From assembly GCF_947507565.1 (NCBI RefSeq), contig NC_089175.1, positions 558,001 through 622,000 on the forward strand: a stretch of DNA of 64,000 nt, written 5' to 3'. The position numbers and the translations under genes were made by a program. This DNA comes from Oscarella lobularis. Taxonomy: Eukaryota; Porifera; Homoscleromorpha; Homosclerophorida; Oscarellidae. Under the pieces are notes generated by a model. It ran no database searches. It was not told where the DNA came from and saw only the letters and a program-made list of their open reading frames with translations. Shown here piece after piece: positions 24,456-39,400 of this stretch (positions are counted from its first letter, which is position 1; each line of letters opens with the position of its first letter).

Positions 24456-27400
24456 ATGAAACGATTCCAAGGAGCCCAACTCGCTCCTCTACCCCGTCTC
24501 GACGCGAAATGGCTCAAAAGCGATCTCTCGGTAAGCAAAGACGCTCCAAAGACAGAAGTAAACGTCCCTGACCCATCTCCTACCCAGACGGTCTTCACGA
24601 AAGACGGCCTCGCTCGACTCTGGAACGAATTGATCAAGGACAAGGAGGCAACTCTGACGCAGAGCAGCGAAAGTAGCACGAACGGAGGCTCGTCGAACGT
24701 CGAGAGCAACGTCGGCGGCGAAAACGAGAACAGGCCGAGAAAATCGACGACGGAAAACGACGAGAATTCGGCCGGGAGCGGCGGCGGCGGCGCGAGTGGC
24801 GGCAGCGCGAGCGGGGGACCGCGTCTCAGCGCCCAAGCGATCGTCGACGCGTGGACGTGGGGCGACGAGCCGGACGAGGAAGAGCTGCGCGACGCCGTTC
24901 GCTCGCTCGTCGACGAGCAGCACGACTCGACGTGGCGGGCGGCCGGCGGCACGCAGTCGGCCGAACGTCTGCAGCAGCGTCTCGCCGTCTTCGTGCGCTA
25001 TTTCGTCGCCCTGTCGCGTCGCGCGCCGTCGGCGAATGCGAACGAGCCGCATTTTCGACCGTCGACGAGACGAATTCAATTCGCTCGCGATTCCGATCGA
25101 TTGTGAGGAGGGGGTCTAATGGATATAGTATTCTGTACATATGTAGTCACTATATATAAAATCTCTTGATCAGGAGTCATCTATATTAATTTAATTAAAG
25201 TTAATTAAATTACATTTTAAATCTAATTAAAATTACTTTAATTTAATTAATTTTTCTCCCCTAGTTGCAAACCGGAGGAAATGGCTGTGCGCAATCTCGC
25301 TCGGGTCGGCTCGCGTGCGATGCTCTCCTTCATGTTCTCGTTTCTTCGCAAGGCGTGGCGAACGGGTCAAGACGGCGACCTCTGCACCGACTTGCTTCGC
25401 GATTCGCTCGAAGCGCTGCAAGTTCTTCCCGAAGCGAGTCTCTACGACGAGGTGAGCGTCTCGTCCGTTTGGCTCGAAGTCGTCGATCGCGGATCGCACT
25501 TCCTCCGACAAATCACATCAAGGTAGAAAGTAGAGAAAAAAAATCTTCGAATCTTCGCGTAACACGAAAAATTTATTCTAGTTCTAAAGAGGAGTTTGTT
25601 GCTCCGCTTGGTGATCGTTCTCTCGCCTTGGCTCTTCTATTGGAACTCGCTCTTCAACGCGCCACGCTGCGACACGTTCTCAACGCCGTGCTCATTCTTC
25701 TCGAACTGGCACAAACGGACAAGTCGACGGACGAAATCGTCGCCGTGCCGCTCGTTCCCTTTCTACGACGTCTCGGTCGCGTCGAAGTGAACACGACGAA
25801 GTACGACATCAAACCGTCGCCCGTCAATTCGACGAACGAAGAAGACGTAAAATATATTTATAAATGACGAATTATTTTTTAATATTTTTTTTGTTAGAGA
25901 GGATCTTCGTCCGCTAGTCCGACGAAGAGTTTTCTGCAGTATCTCACTTTGCCCGAATCGGATGCGGAACCGGTCGAACTTCGCAGAGTCGCTCACGTTG
26001 TCATGTCTCACTTGGATAGGCTCGCCGAACCGTTCATGCCCACAGAAGATACCGATCAGGTAATATAAATATGAATGTTGAATTTCTTCCAATTTGATTT
26101 TCTTTAGTCCAAGCCTCTCACTCAGCACGTCTACGGTTGGGGAAGTCTTCATCAGGGAAGAATCGGCGAGACTCATGCGCCGGAGTTGTGCGACTGGTTC
26201 ACCGAGTTGGGAATTATTGACATTTATTGCGCTGATAAATTGGTTCTCGTGCTGACGCAATCGGGTCGAGTGTATCAATGCAAGGTGGGAGAGCAAAGAG
26301 ATCAGAAGAATCACGTGAGTTGATGTCCGTCTTGTTCGGGGACGAGTCCCTGACGTAATCTCTCTAGAGCCCGGAGTTGGTTGTCTTTCCCGATAAATAC
26401 GTTATTACACGTTTGGCGTGTCATTCCGAAGGAAAGCATTTTTTGGCTCTGACGTCGTCTGGTGAAGTGTTCTCGTGGGGAAACGGCGAAGGAGGACGAC
26501 TCGGTCACGGGGACACTAGGTGAAATTAAGATTAGATTAAATTATATTTTCTCTGACTGTTTTTTTTTTCTTTCTGCAGTTCGTACGGCGAACCTAGACT
26601 AATAAAAGCGTTCAAGGGAAAAAAGATCGTCTATATCGCCTGCGGAGACGCTCACAGTGCAGCGATCGATGAAAAGGGGCGACTTTTCACGTGGGGCAAG
26701 GGATCCTACGGAAGACTAGGACACGGTGAGAAAGATTGGCGGGGTTTTTATATATAAACTTTCGTTTTTATTGCCGCCTAATTAAAAAAGGAACGAGCGA
26801 AGATCACAACCTGCCGGCACTCGTCGAAGCATTTCGAGACAAAACGATAATCGAAATATCGTGCGGAAGCGGCGATTCTCACACGATCGCTTTACAGAAC
26901 AACGGTGAGACAGCGAGAAAAACGCGATAGCATAACGCAACGCATCTTGGACACTTAGGAACGGTATACAGTTGGGGCGACGGCGATTACGGGAAATTGG
27001 GTCGCGGCGGCAGCGAAGGAAGCAAAGTTCCAAAGCCGATCGAACGTCTCGAAGGCGAAGACATTGTCAGCATCGCGTGCGGATCTCAATACACGGTCGC
27101 ATTGTCAGCAAAAGGCCACGTATTCACATGGTAAGATAAGATAATAAAACTCGAGTCTATCTAGTGTTTTCTCCTTTCAGGGGTAAGGGAGATGGACATC
27201 GTCTCGGGCACGGAAACGAGGAGCATTCGCGCTATCCGAGACGCGTCGAAGGCGCTCTCGCCAATTGTCGCGTCGTTCACGCGGCCGTCGGAGTGATGCA
27301 CTGTTGCGTCGTCACCGACGACGGCGACGTTTACGCGTGGGGACGAAACGATTGCGGTCAATTGGGCGACGGCACGACGAACACGAAAACGGTGCCGACG

Positions 27401-30400
27401 ATCACTCGCGGTCTCCAACCGATGACGAGAATCGCTTCCGGCAATAGCCAGGTAATCGATATTTCTATTATTTCTATCATTTCTATTTCTTTTTTTGTGA
27501 TGAAGACGTTTGCTTGGTCGTGTACCAATAGTTGGCGCTACGGCACTCGCGTGCCGTTCGTTCTCGACGTTCATCGAACGACGTTCGAGTATCTTGACGT
27601 CTACTTGAAACGCGTTTGCGACGGGCTGGATAATCCGCCCGATTGGCGTCCTCCAAGACAGGACCAAGAGTGCATGGCATTAGCCGGTCTCAATCTACTT
27701 CGCCTACAGGTAGGGAATTGATTACGTACGTACGTATCTATATTGTTTTTAGCTTCATGCTGCCGTGCAAACGGGTGAAGATTTGTCGACGCTTCATCTC
27801 GTACCAGAAAAACCTCTCTTGCACTCGATCAAACAAACAGTTATAACCCTAGCGACGACGTCGGGCGTCGTAGAGTCGGTGCAGTCGGCAGCCCAAGCCT
27901 GTCTCAACAGCGGCTGGCTCGCACTCTTGCCGACGGCCGAAGAACGAGCGAAAACCCTATCGGGAATGTTGCCAAGGGAAGGTACAGTGATTATTATTAT
28001 TATTCTCGAAAAATTCATCTTTTTTTTAGAATCGCTTGATCCGACTCAGGTGCCGGCTAGCCGTCGTTTCATGATCGAACTCTTAGTGAATAGTCTCATG
28101 TCGGATGGCGGTCTCGAAGCCGCTCTAGACGCGGCTATATCTTCGGAAATTTTGTCGACGTCGGACGGAGGCGTCGTTTCGTTGGGCGGCGACGTGCTCG
28201 CGATTCCGCTGATGCAGCTGGTCGAGCAGTTGCTCGCCAACGCGACGATGCAATCGTTGACGCGACTCGTTACGCTCGATCGGGAATTGGAGTCCGACGT
28301 GCCGTCGGCGAAGAAAACGAGTCAGTCGGCGTCGTTGGATCTTCTCGTTCGATTTCAAAGACTTTTGATTGGAAAATTGTTGGTTTTTGACGACGATTGT
28401 CGTTTCGTATCAGGTACATATAGAGAAGCTTCGCGGAAACGTCGCTAGAGGCTCTCCTTCCTCCTAGATTCTTCTATTTCGTCGGATTCGAGTGTCTCGG
28501 GCGCTTCTCAACTATTGCAGAAATATGGGAAACTTTTGTACGGAAGCATTTATCAGATTGTTCAAAAAGCGTCTACGCTGGCCGGGCAGAGCGCACGGCA
28601 CTTTTCCGCCTCCGTCGCAACTTTAGAATCGGGCTTAGTCGGTCAGTAAAACCACGCGTCAGCTTTTCCTCTCTATATATTAATCCCAAAGGAATTGTGC
28701 TGCCTGAACTCGTTCTCTGCATGTTGCTCGTGCAAGCGTATTATCCGTCTGTCGCCTTAAAGTCCGACACGATTCCGCTACTGAAGGACTTGCTGCCTGC
28801 ATTGGACGGTTTCAATACGCTCGGTCCCAGTTGCCGACAGGCCGACGAAGCGGACATGGCGTGGCCGGGAAAAACGTCCGGTACGCGCGCAAAATCGAAT
28901 CCGTCACCAACGTTTCTTTTCACTTATTTCTTTTCTAGACGACAAATGCGAAGATGTGGCGACGGAAGACGTCATGTTTATTCGTAAGGACGATTTGGAG
29001 AATCACAACAAGACGGAGGACGGTTTCTGGGTGGTGATACGCGGCAAAGTCTACGATCTCCACGACTTCAAATCGGAGGCAATAATCCGATTCCCAGTTA
29101 ATTGAATGAACATTATATTTTTCATTTCTAGGCTCCCTGCGGAAAGGAAAATCTAGAAAAATACGCTTCCGGCGGCGACGCGACGGAAGACTTCGACGCG
29201 GCCAATCACTCGGAAGAGGCTCGAGAAAAATTGAAAACCCTTCTCGTCGGCGTTTACGTCGACGTGCGTAACGACTTCACCACCCAAAAAGATTTTAAAA
29301 TCTCTATTTGAACGTTTTTTTCTCAAGGCTGAATCGGCGGAGGTTGAAGATCCCAACGGAGTATCAACGCGTCTAATCGATACGGAACGAATGCTCGCTC
29401 TGCTACAAGGCCTTCGCGCTTGCCAAATGGCTCGAAGCACTCCGCTCAGCGTCGAGGAGGAATCGATGTCGACGTGGCTGTCGTCTGGCGTGCTCGCAGG
29501 CGGAATGGAATCGCCCGCGCCATCTCGCAATGAAAAAGAGAAATTTTCTCGTCAGACGTCGTCGTCGTCGTACGAAACCGGTTTCGTCGCGTCTCTCGCC
29601 AATCCCGACGTTTCGGACTCCGATTCGGCGGCGGCGACGACGTTCTATCGAATTGTCAGTCAGTTCTGTCGACAGAACAATCTCGCCGTTCCCCTCCAAT
29701 TTCCTCCCGATCATCCCGTCGAGTTGGCCGGTCGCCGTCTGATGGCGTGTCTCATCAAGCACTGCGATCTCGTTCCCGCCGCGCTCGGCGTCGTCGACGT
29801 CGATCAATGTCGTCTGCCGGCGTCGCTCGTCGAAGTCTGTCGCGTCGTCTATCGCGCGAAAATGAAGATGATACAGGATCACCAGGGATCGTCTCGTCGC
29901 TACGACGACGTCTGTCGAACGCTCGTCGAACGATGCCAGTTCTTGCTCAACGAAATCCGGCCGGCTTCCGCGAAGGTGGCGCTCGCTTTGAATCGACGAA
30001 AAGTTCTCGGAATGCGATCGCGATGGGCGACGGCGGCGAGAAAAATCGCGATGCAACGTCGTTCGCGTTCGGGCGAGTCGCCCGTGAAAACGACCGAACG
30101 GATCGGTGCGGGAGTTTCGGTCGGTTTCTTGAGACAGTCGAGTCGTGGAATCGAAGACGACGAGGTGAGGGAGAATAATTTTTTCGTTTTTTTTTGCTAA
30201 TGAGAAAATATTAATAATTTAATAATAGGCGTCGTATGATTCGTTGAAGTCGGCTCGACACGCCAGCCGATTCAAGTGGCTTCGCCAGAGAACGACGGCC
30301 GGCACTTCTCTATTGAACGAAATCGCCGGATTTTGTCTAAAAGACGATCCCATTGATCTGGATCGATTGCGATTATGTCTACAGAAACAGGTTGATTTTT

Positions 30401-33400
30401 TGGACGTCTTAACTCTATGTTCCTCACATTACTTTCGCTTTTAGGTGAATCGATCGAAATTACGCGTCGACGGTGCTCAATTTTTCATGGAATTACTACA
30501 CACTTCGTCAACGCTTCTTCCGAGCGTTCGCTACGCCGTCATTTGCGGTTGGAACGGTCTCTTACCCATAAATCTCCAACAAAGGCAAGAACGACTCAAA
30601 ACACGCAATTTCTCACAATTGACCCTCCCTTTTTTCCTCTCGTAGCTTATCCCAGTCTCATTATCTCAACGACGTTCACCTAATACCGGCTCGCGAACAA
30701 CTCGTTCTCGAAGACGCTTTCCAACGCGTCAGCGAGTGGCTCGTCGATCGTTTGACGACGCTCGTTCGTCTCGCGAACGACGAGTTGACTCGATGCGAAT
30801 CGAAAACGATCGCGACGTTGCCGTCGTCGCGTCACGTCGCCTTGCTCGTCGGAACGCTGACGACCGAACTCGGATCGATCGGCGTTTCGTTCGTCGTCAA
30901 TTCCGGTCTCATCGGACTCTTGCAGACGATCGTCAAATTGACGGGGCCGTCGACGGAAATCGACGACGGCGGCGAGACGAATCAACGAAACGACGGCAGT
31001 GTCATCAAATTCGCGCGAAGTCGCGACGGCGACGGCGGCGATCGGCTGCCTTTGCCGCCGCTGGCGTTGTCCGGAGCGGAATTGGTTTCCGAGATGCAAG
31101 TGGGCGTTCGAGTCGTTCGTGGTAGCGATTGGAAGTGGGGAAACCAGGACGGTCCGTCGCCGAGCGAGGGCACGGTTGTCGAGGACGTCAGCCCCGACGG
31201 ATGGATTCGAATTCAGTGGGACACGGGAAACATGAATTCGTATCGCATGGGCAAGGAGGACAAGTACGATCTTCAGCTCGCTCCCAGCGCTCTCGACGCG
31301 CGAAGAAGACGAGGTCACAATCGTCAGGAAAACGAGGAGGAACATTCAACAGGTAATAAAAAAAAATACTTTTTTATATATATATATATATTTATTTTTA
31401 TTTTGCGGAGCAGACGCCGACGTCGCTGCGACGGGCAATCACGAGCCGGGTATGGACGAGTCGAATGGACTTCTTCGACGCAGCGCCGTTTGTCTCCTTC
31501 GCACGTTGGTTCTTCTCGTCGGCGTGCACTCGGAGCAACTTCGCGAGTCGTCCGTTCGCGTCGTGTGTCGTCTTCTCAAGCATTTGACGTGCGCGGCGAA
31601 TAGCGGCGGTAAAACAAAGATAAATGTGAATAAATAGACGTTATATTTTTTACGTGTCGTCTCATAGGGTCGTCGCTCGCCAAACAGTCCACGTGGGCGA
31701 CGCTCGGTTTTATACGCGGCGTCGCCGCGTCGAGTGCAATCAAGGCGTCGTTGGCGGACGAAAATTGGAGCGATTTGTTGCTCGATGTCGCGTCCGGACG
31801 CGTCGGCGAAACGGGTCGGGAATTGTCGTCCAATCTACGGCATCGGGTACGTGACGGCGACTCGAGAAAAAAAATCGATTTTTCTCTTCATTCAAAGCGT
31901 GACTTTGTGCAGATTTTGGCTCTGCGATTGCTTCGCGTCATTTTGCCGGTGTGGGGATCGACGGGGGAAGAAGACAAGCGAATCGGTCCTCAGGTGTCGC
32001 TTCTGTTTCGCTTTCTCGGTCAAATCATCATCGAATGCGCTTTCGGTGTCGTCGATCACGCCGACCAATCGTCAGGTGAGATATAATAAACATATTAATC
32101 ATAGGTTATATGTATTTATTTATCTTTTGGATTTAGCTAAGAGACGATATCGGACTTGCCTTCCGTCGGTGTTGACGGCGTCGCACAGTAGCACCGTCGC
32201 CGAAGAGCTCGTCGCTCTGATTCGTCGCCTACACAACGTCGAATCGTGGCGTTCGCACATCAACGATTTCATAGCCGAACGTCTCAATCATCTCGCATTC
32301 GAGATGAAGAAAAACGAAGTGAAGGTGAGTGTCCACGTGTAAGGAACGTAATTTCGATAATTATCCATTGGGAAATTTAGGTCGATTGGACGGAAACGGA
32401 ACAGGCTGTTTTCATGGCTATTTTTGCCGTTATCGGAGGCATCGACAGCTTACCTCGTCTCGGCGGAGAAGTGGAGCACGACGAACTTGGCGTCGGCATC
32501 GTGACGGGAATCAACATCAACGAGCATCTGACTGTTCATTTTCCTGGTCAAAAGATGACGAAGCTGCTCCCAATAGAGCAAATTCGTCCCGTATGATTTT
32601 TTTTCTTCCTACATACAGTATGCGTGATTTCTCTGAATAGCTGTCCGGAAAACCGTTTCGAATCGAGTTTCTCATGTCGGGCGAAATGATGAAAACGTGG
32701 GCGTTACTAGTCGGTGTCGCCGCCGTGAAAGGAGCCGACAAATTATTGCCGTCGTCGTGGCAACTATTCAAACAGATGAAAAACGTCCCGGGTACGCGAC
32801 GTCGAGAAAGTAATTGAAAAATTCAATGTTTAATTTTTCTCTCGCTCGCAGAATCGTCGCAGGTCGACATGCTGGCTCTTCGTCAACAGCACCTTTTCTA
32901 CGGACTTACGAAAGCGGCGCGAGTTTTCTTTACGCGTCAGGAGAGCCTTCGTCAGGTGCTGATTCATCTCGTCGCCAAGTCGCCGAAAAGTCTCTTCGAA
33001 GACGTTCTCCACGCGGCGACGATGCCGTCGCCTTTGAAAGCGATTTTCGGTCGAGAAGAAATCGAGGTAAATACATGGCGTGCGTATAGAAATATGCGAT
33101 TTATTCGTTTTCTTAGGCTGCTTTTGTGACTACGTTTCAATACTTGACGGCGTCGTCTATGTCGTCGCCGGCGTTTCTTCCCGTCGAGTCGACGTCGTCC
33201 CCAGCGAAAAATCCCAAATCTGTGGCTCGCTCGGCGTCGAAAACGTCCGCAGCGACGGCGGAACCGACGGCGGCGGCGGCGGCGACGGCGACGGCAACGC
33301 CAGTCGCGCCGCCGGAGACGCCGACGTCGCTCGTGTCTCAAATCATGGACATGGGATTCGAAAAGCAAACGATCGAGTACGCGATACAGTGTCTAGGCGG

Positions 33401-36400
33401 CGCGAGCAGTCCCGAACCGGTCGTCATGTGGCTCCTCGAGCATCCCGACGCGCATCCGCCGTCGGACGGCGGCAATTCGGGAGCGATGGGCGGAGGAGCG
33501 ACCGCGACTTCGCCGGACAGCGAAGATTCGGATTACGATCCGATCTATGTGACGGACGAGTCCGAAGAGGAGGAAGCGGTGCCGGTGAAGTATAAACTTC
33601 GAACGGATTTTCCCGCCGACGACGACTACGCGCGATACGTGCGAGACACGGTTCGAGTCAATATGACGGTGCGCTGTCGAGAATCGTACGAAGAAGTGCG
33701 CGACGGCGATTACGGCAGAGTCACTAAGGTGAAATTGCTTGATTAAGAGTTCGGTATAGTAGATGATGCGAGGTGTTTTCTAGATTGATCGCGACGGCTT
33801 GAATGATTTGAATGTGCAGTGCGTTTGGCGAGGCAGATCGGGGGCCTATTGGGTGCGCTACAGGCATATTGAATTGGAAGGCTTTCCAGCTAAAACGCCG
33901 AACGAAGTCCAAGCCGACAGCCAGATTAGAGTACGGACTTAACGCCGCGCCGAGAGAAGAAATTCGCACGTGGGGTTTTTTTAGGTGCGCTCTCGAGTGC
34001 GAGTCAGGCCTTCGATTCGCGCGCCGAAATTCAAGTGGGGCAACGTGACGCCGGGAAGCGTCGGCGTCGTTCGTTCGTTCTGCAACAACGGTCTCGGCGT
34101 CAAAGTCGATTTCGCGGAGCAGGAGAACTGGACGGGAGAATTGGCGGAAATGGAAGTCGTGCCGCCGATTCACGACGGAATCATGTGAGGAGAAGTAGAA
34201 TTTTGAGGGCGCACGATATCTCTGTGTTTAGTTGCGATGGTTGCAAGAGTTCGCCTATAAACGGCTATCGTTATCGCTGCTCCACGTGTCCGGATTTCGA
34301 CCTCTGTCGCAGTTGCTTTCACAATCCCTCCTTCAAGGATCACAATCACACTTTCATGAGCATGCAAGATCCCGAAGCGTCGCCGCGTTCGGCCGGCCAA
34401 CCGGGCAATCCGTCCATTCGAAAGAAACGACTTCCCTACGGAACGACGATTCGGGAGTGGAACAAGTGCGTGCGAACGATATCGACGTCGACGCGAGACA
34501 ATCACAAGGACAGGTTGATCGACGGCGATGCGGAGACCTACTGGCAGAGTTCGGGACCCCCGGGAAAAGTACATCTATTATGATTATTAATATCCTTGAT
34601 TATGATTGTTCTTCTAGCACTGGATTCTCATTGAAATTCGACCCAATATTCTCGTGCAAGAACTGACCATGCACGTCGATCCGGAAGACGCCAGTTATCA
34701 ACCGGCTATGGTGACTATGGCCGTTGGACGAACGCAGTCAGCGTTGCGAGAACTGCACACTGTTCACCTCAGTCCAACCGATGTCAAAGTCGTTCTCCTG
34801 CGCGATCAGACTGAGGTAATAATAATAATATTAGTCTTGAGTTGTCACTGATTTATTTTATTTTTTTTCAAAAAAGGAATATCGTATTGTTCAAATTAAC
34901 ATTAAGACGTGCAAGGGCGGCGGTATCGATTGCAAGGTTCACGGTCTTACGATAGTCGGTCGCGTCAAAGCGGATGAAGACGAAATGGCGGCGAATTTTC
35001 CCTACTTGGCCTCCGATCAGAATCTCCACAACAAGGAGGAGAAGAAAACGGAATCCGGCGATCAAACAGATGCCGATAAGGATGCGTCGCAACGACGACG
35101 AAAACGACGCGACGAAGCGGGATTGGATCGGGTCAGCGTTTTCGTCTGGGGTCTCAACGACAAAAATCAACTGGGAGGAATTAAGGGATCAAAGGTAGAC
35201 AAGAGACGTTTCTGCGTCGCAACTATTTCTGTATTAAATAATTCTTCTTCATTCTTCTTTCTCGAGGTTCTCACGCCGACGAAATCGCCGACGTTGAGTC
35301 CCATGAACATCGTCGACGTGACGGCCGGCGCGAAATGTATCTTCGTCCTCACGCAGGACGGCAAAGTGTACTCGAGCGGCGAAGGAGTCGACGGACGTCT
35401 CGGCTTGGGTCACACCAAGCCCGTCGCGAAAGTGGAGCTGATCGAAGCGCTTAGTCAATTTGTCGTCAAAAAGGTCGCGATTCATCCGAGCGGTCGACAC
35501 TGTTTAGGGCTGACGGCAGACGGTAAAGTGTTTTCGTGGGGCGAGGGCATTTACGGCAAGCTCGGACACGGAGACGAACAGTACGTGAGAGTACCTCGTA
35601 TTGTATAGAAGCGGTTGGGGGGAATTTCTATTCGATCAGATCGCTAGACGCGCCGAAGTTGATTGAAGCGTTGAAGGCGAAGCGAATTCGCGACGTCGCC
35701 GCCGGCGACAATCACAGCGCGGCGATCACGTCCGGCGGCGAACTCTACACGTGGGGCTTCGGCCTATACGGACGACTCGGTCACGACGATTCGTTGTCGT
35801 TGAGCAAGCCGAAACTGGTCGGCGACAAGTCGAAGAAGGAAGAATATCGCGGAATTTTTTAGCTCGCTTTTTTTAGGTTAAATACTTTTCCGGACTTCGG
35901 GTGATCAGCATTTCGTGCGGAAATCGCGACGCGCACACGCTCGCTATGACGGACGACGGCGACGTTTGGTCGTGGGGCGACGGCGATTTCGGCAAGTTGG
36001 GTCGCGGCGGACGCGAAGAGTGCTTGGTGCCGAAAAAAATCGACGTTCTCTGCAAGAAAAACATCGTTCAACTGACGTGCGGCGGTCAGTTTTCGCTCGC
36101 TCTCACCGCTGAAGGATTGATCTATGCGTGGTTCGTAGATAGAGAACGTGCAAGTCTACATAAATGAGTATTTATTATGCTTTAGGGGCAAAGGAGATTT
36201 TTACCGACTTGGGATCGGAACGGACGACCACACTCGCCGTCCTCGCCTTGTTACTGCTCTAAAAGGAAAGAAAGTCTCTTACGTGGCCGTCGGATCGTTA
36301 CACTGCATCGCTATAACGGACGAGGGAAAGGTGAGCATATGATAAAATACGTGCAAAAACGCACGAGTTTCTCTCTACCAAGGCCTATATATGGGGCGAA

Positions 36401-39400
36401 AACGATCACGGTCAGCAGGGAACCAATCGCAAGGGCCCCACGCAAAATCCGACACTGGTTCCAGTGTTGGAAGACTACAAAGTTGCTCGCGCCACGTGCG
36501 GATCGTCGCACAGCATCGCTTGGACTCAGCCGGCCGAAGTTCTCCCTCCGCAGGAGCATCAATCCGTCACGTTCGACGCGCCTACTGATCCCATCGGATC
36601 GGCGCTCGTCACCGAGCAGACGTTACCGGACGGTCTCAATCCCGAACCCTTCTCCGAATCGACTATGATGCTGAAGAATAGGCCGTCGTTGACGAAGATT
36701 CTCCTCGCCTTGCCCAATCATCCCGCTCGTCAAAAAGCGATGAATTATCTCCTATCCGCGCTCAAGATCATGTACGCTCGCGACGCCGTTGTTTCGGCGC
36801 TCGCCGTCGAAGTGCCGGCTCTGGCGACGACGAAAGACGCCGTTATCGTGTCGCCGGCGGCGGCGAGTCAAACCGTGTCGAAGGACGTCGAAACGTACGG
36901 GGAAAGTGACGCGGTTGCGACCGTGTCGCCGTCGGTCGGTCTGGACGATTTTACCGGACGACTGAGCGACGGCGATGCGCGGATGCTCTTGGATATGCTG
37001 AAACTAGCCGTTGCCGGTCGCGTAGGCGACAACGGGAAACCAACGCTTTCGCACGTTATCAAAGGTCTCGGCCAGTCGAGACAAGAAGTAAGGGAGATTA
37101 ATTAACTAGTATTTATTTTGTCTTTGACTCCTCTTCCCCCCCCCCCCCCCCCCCCCCCCCAAGGTCGCCGTTTTATTGCTTGAACTTTGCATTACCGAGT
37201 TGGAAGACGTCGCCGCGTCGACGGACCTATCAACGTCGTCGGCGTCGGCCGTCGTTCAAGAAACGCCTCATCCGTATCCCGACGATTGGGATCAGACCGG
37301 TTCGGTTCGCATTCCCGGCGCCGAGAGTCTCCGAGTCGAATTCGATCGTCAATCGAGCACCGAACGTCGGCACGACGTGCTCGAAATAGCCGACGGCGTC
37401 GGTCAGGTCCTCGCGACTCGATCCGGACGCGAATGGTCCGACTGGTCGTCGGAGATCATCGTTCCCGGCGAGGAAATGCGCTGGCGATTCTCGAGCGACA
37501 ATTCGGTGAACGGATGGGGCTGGAGATTCACCGTTCATCCGACGATGCCGCCAAAAGCGGCGCGCAGCACGCTGCCCGATCGCGTCATCCAATCGAAACC
37601 GTCCATCGATCTCGTTTCGTGTCTGCTCGACTTTCGTCTCGAATCGGCGCCGGGCGTCGACGCTTTGCCGCGTCTCGCCTCCGCCTTGGCGGCGTGCGGT
37701 CGCATGCAGAGTCTCGAGCCCGATCAGCGTATCTGGGCGCTTCGTCGCTTGAGAAATCTCGTCTCGTCGACGAGCGTTCTGGAGTTCATGGACATGGAAG
37801 CGTTGTTGCGCGGCGAAGCGACGATCACGAGAAATGCCGTAAGACTCGCGTCTCGGAATTCTTTATAGCGAAAATTACGCTTCTTGTATTAATTACCCTT
37901 CGAAGGTCTTTGCCGCTGCGTTGGGATCGCTCATTCACGTTCTACCTCACATGATTCTGAAGCAGTACGAGTCGGAAGATGCGACAATTCGCCAAGGCAA
38001 ACAGCTAATGCACACGTCATTTCTAAGGGTCAGTTCTTCAATCAACGCAAACGAACGTCATTTGAAATCTTTTTTTCAGAGTCTCCTATCCCTCGCTGTT
38101 GATCTGAATCTCGATTCGCTTTCGTGCTGTCGCGATCAACAGAAATGGAGTTGGTTTCGCACTTTCGCCATGGCGCAGCGCGTCTCCGTCGCCTTGTCGA
38201 AACGAACGCCGCTACCGAAAGACTTTCTCAACGAAGTGAGAATGAAACTTCAAGGTTTGATGTCGCTCGCGGAAGCGTCGTTGGACTTCGAACACGAAGA
38301 CCACGAACTCTTCAAAAGGAGACACGACGAACAGCTCATGGCTTGGCTTCAGAGGCACGTCGCAGTTCGACACGAAACGTATCGAAAATTCTTCATTTTT
38401 TTTCTATTAGGAAATCTGGTGATTGGATGCTGACGGGAGGCAGCACTTCGGTCCTGTATGGATGGGGTCATAATCATCGAGGACAATTGGGTGGCATCGA
38501 AGGCACTAAAGTGAAAAATCCTCGAGCCTTGGAAGCGATCGCTGGGCTTAAGCCGCTGCAGATTGCGTGCGGCGAGCAGTGCGTATTCATCGTGACTCAC
38601 AACGGAAAGGTAGAAAAAATGTCTTTGATAATGTATAAGCTAATTTTATTGGGGTACCGTAGGTCTATTCGACTGGCTACGGAGCGTACGGACGACTCGG
38701 CTTAGGCAAAATAGCCGAATGCGTTCTAAGTCCGGCGTTAATCGAAGATCTCCAGCACGTATTTGTAAAAAAAGTTGCCATCAACGCCACCGGAAAACAC
38801 TGTCTCGCCCTAACCGCCGACGGAGAGGTCTACTCGTGGGGCGAAGGCGACGACGGCAAGCTGGGTCACGGCGATAGAGCGTACGTCTCTCCTTTTCTCC
38901 TCCATATAAGAAATAACTATTTATTCAGGACTCTCGATCGACCGCGAATCATTGAATCGCTGCGCGGTAAGGAGGTGGTCGACGTTGCGTGCGGCGGTTT
39001 GCACAGCGCCTGTATCCTGGCAAACGGCGACCTATACACGTGGGGAAAAGGACGCTACGGTCGTCTCGGTCACGGCGACAGCGAGGACCAATTGAGACCG
39101 AAATTCGTTCAAGCGCTCAAGGGCAAAAAAGTGACGTACGTATCGTGCGGCAGCGGCGACGCGCACACGGTCGCTCTCACCGACGACGGGACCCCTTGGT
39201 CGTGGGGCGACGGCGATTACGGCAAGTTGGGACGCGGCGGTCTGGACGGATGCAAGACGCCGAAAATCATAAAGGATTTGATGGGAAAAGAACTGAAGCA
39301 ACTCGAATGCGGTTCCCAGTTTACGATGGCTCTAACTAAGACGGGAAAAGTCTATTCCTGGTGCGCGCGACGACTAGCATCTGTTATTCGAGTTAAATTA

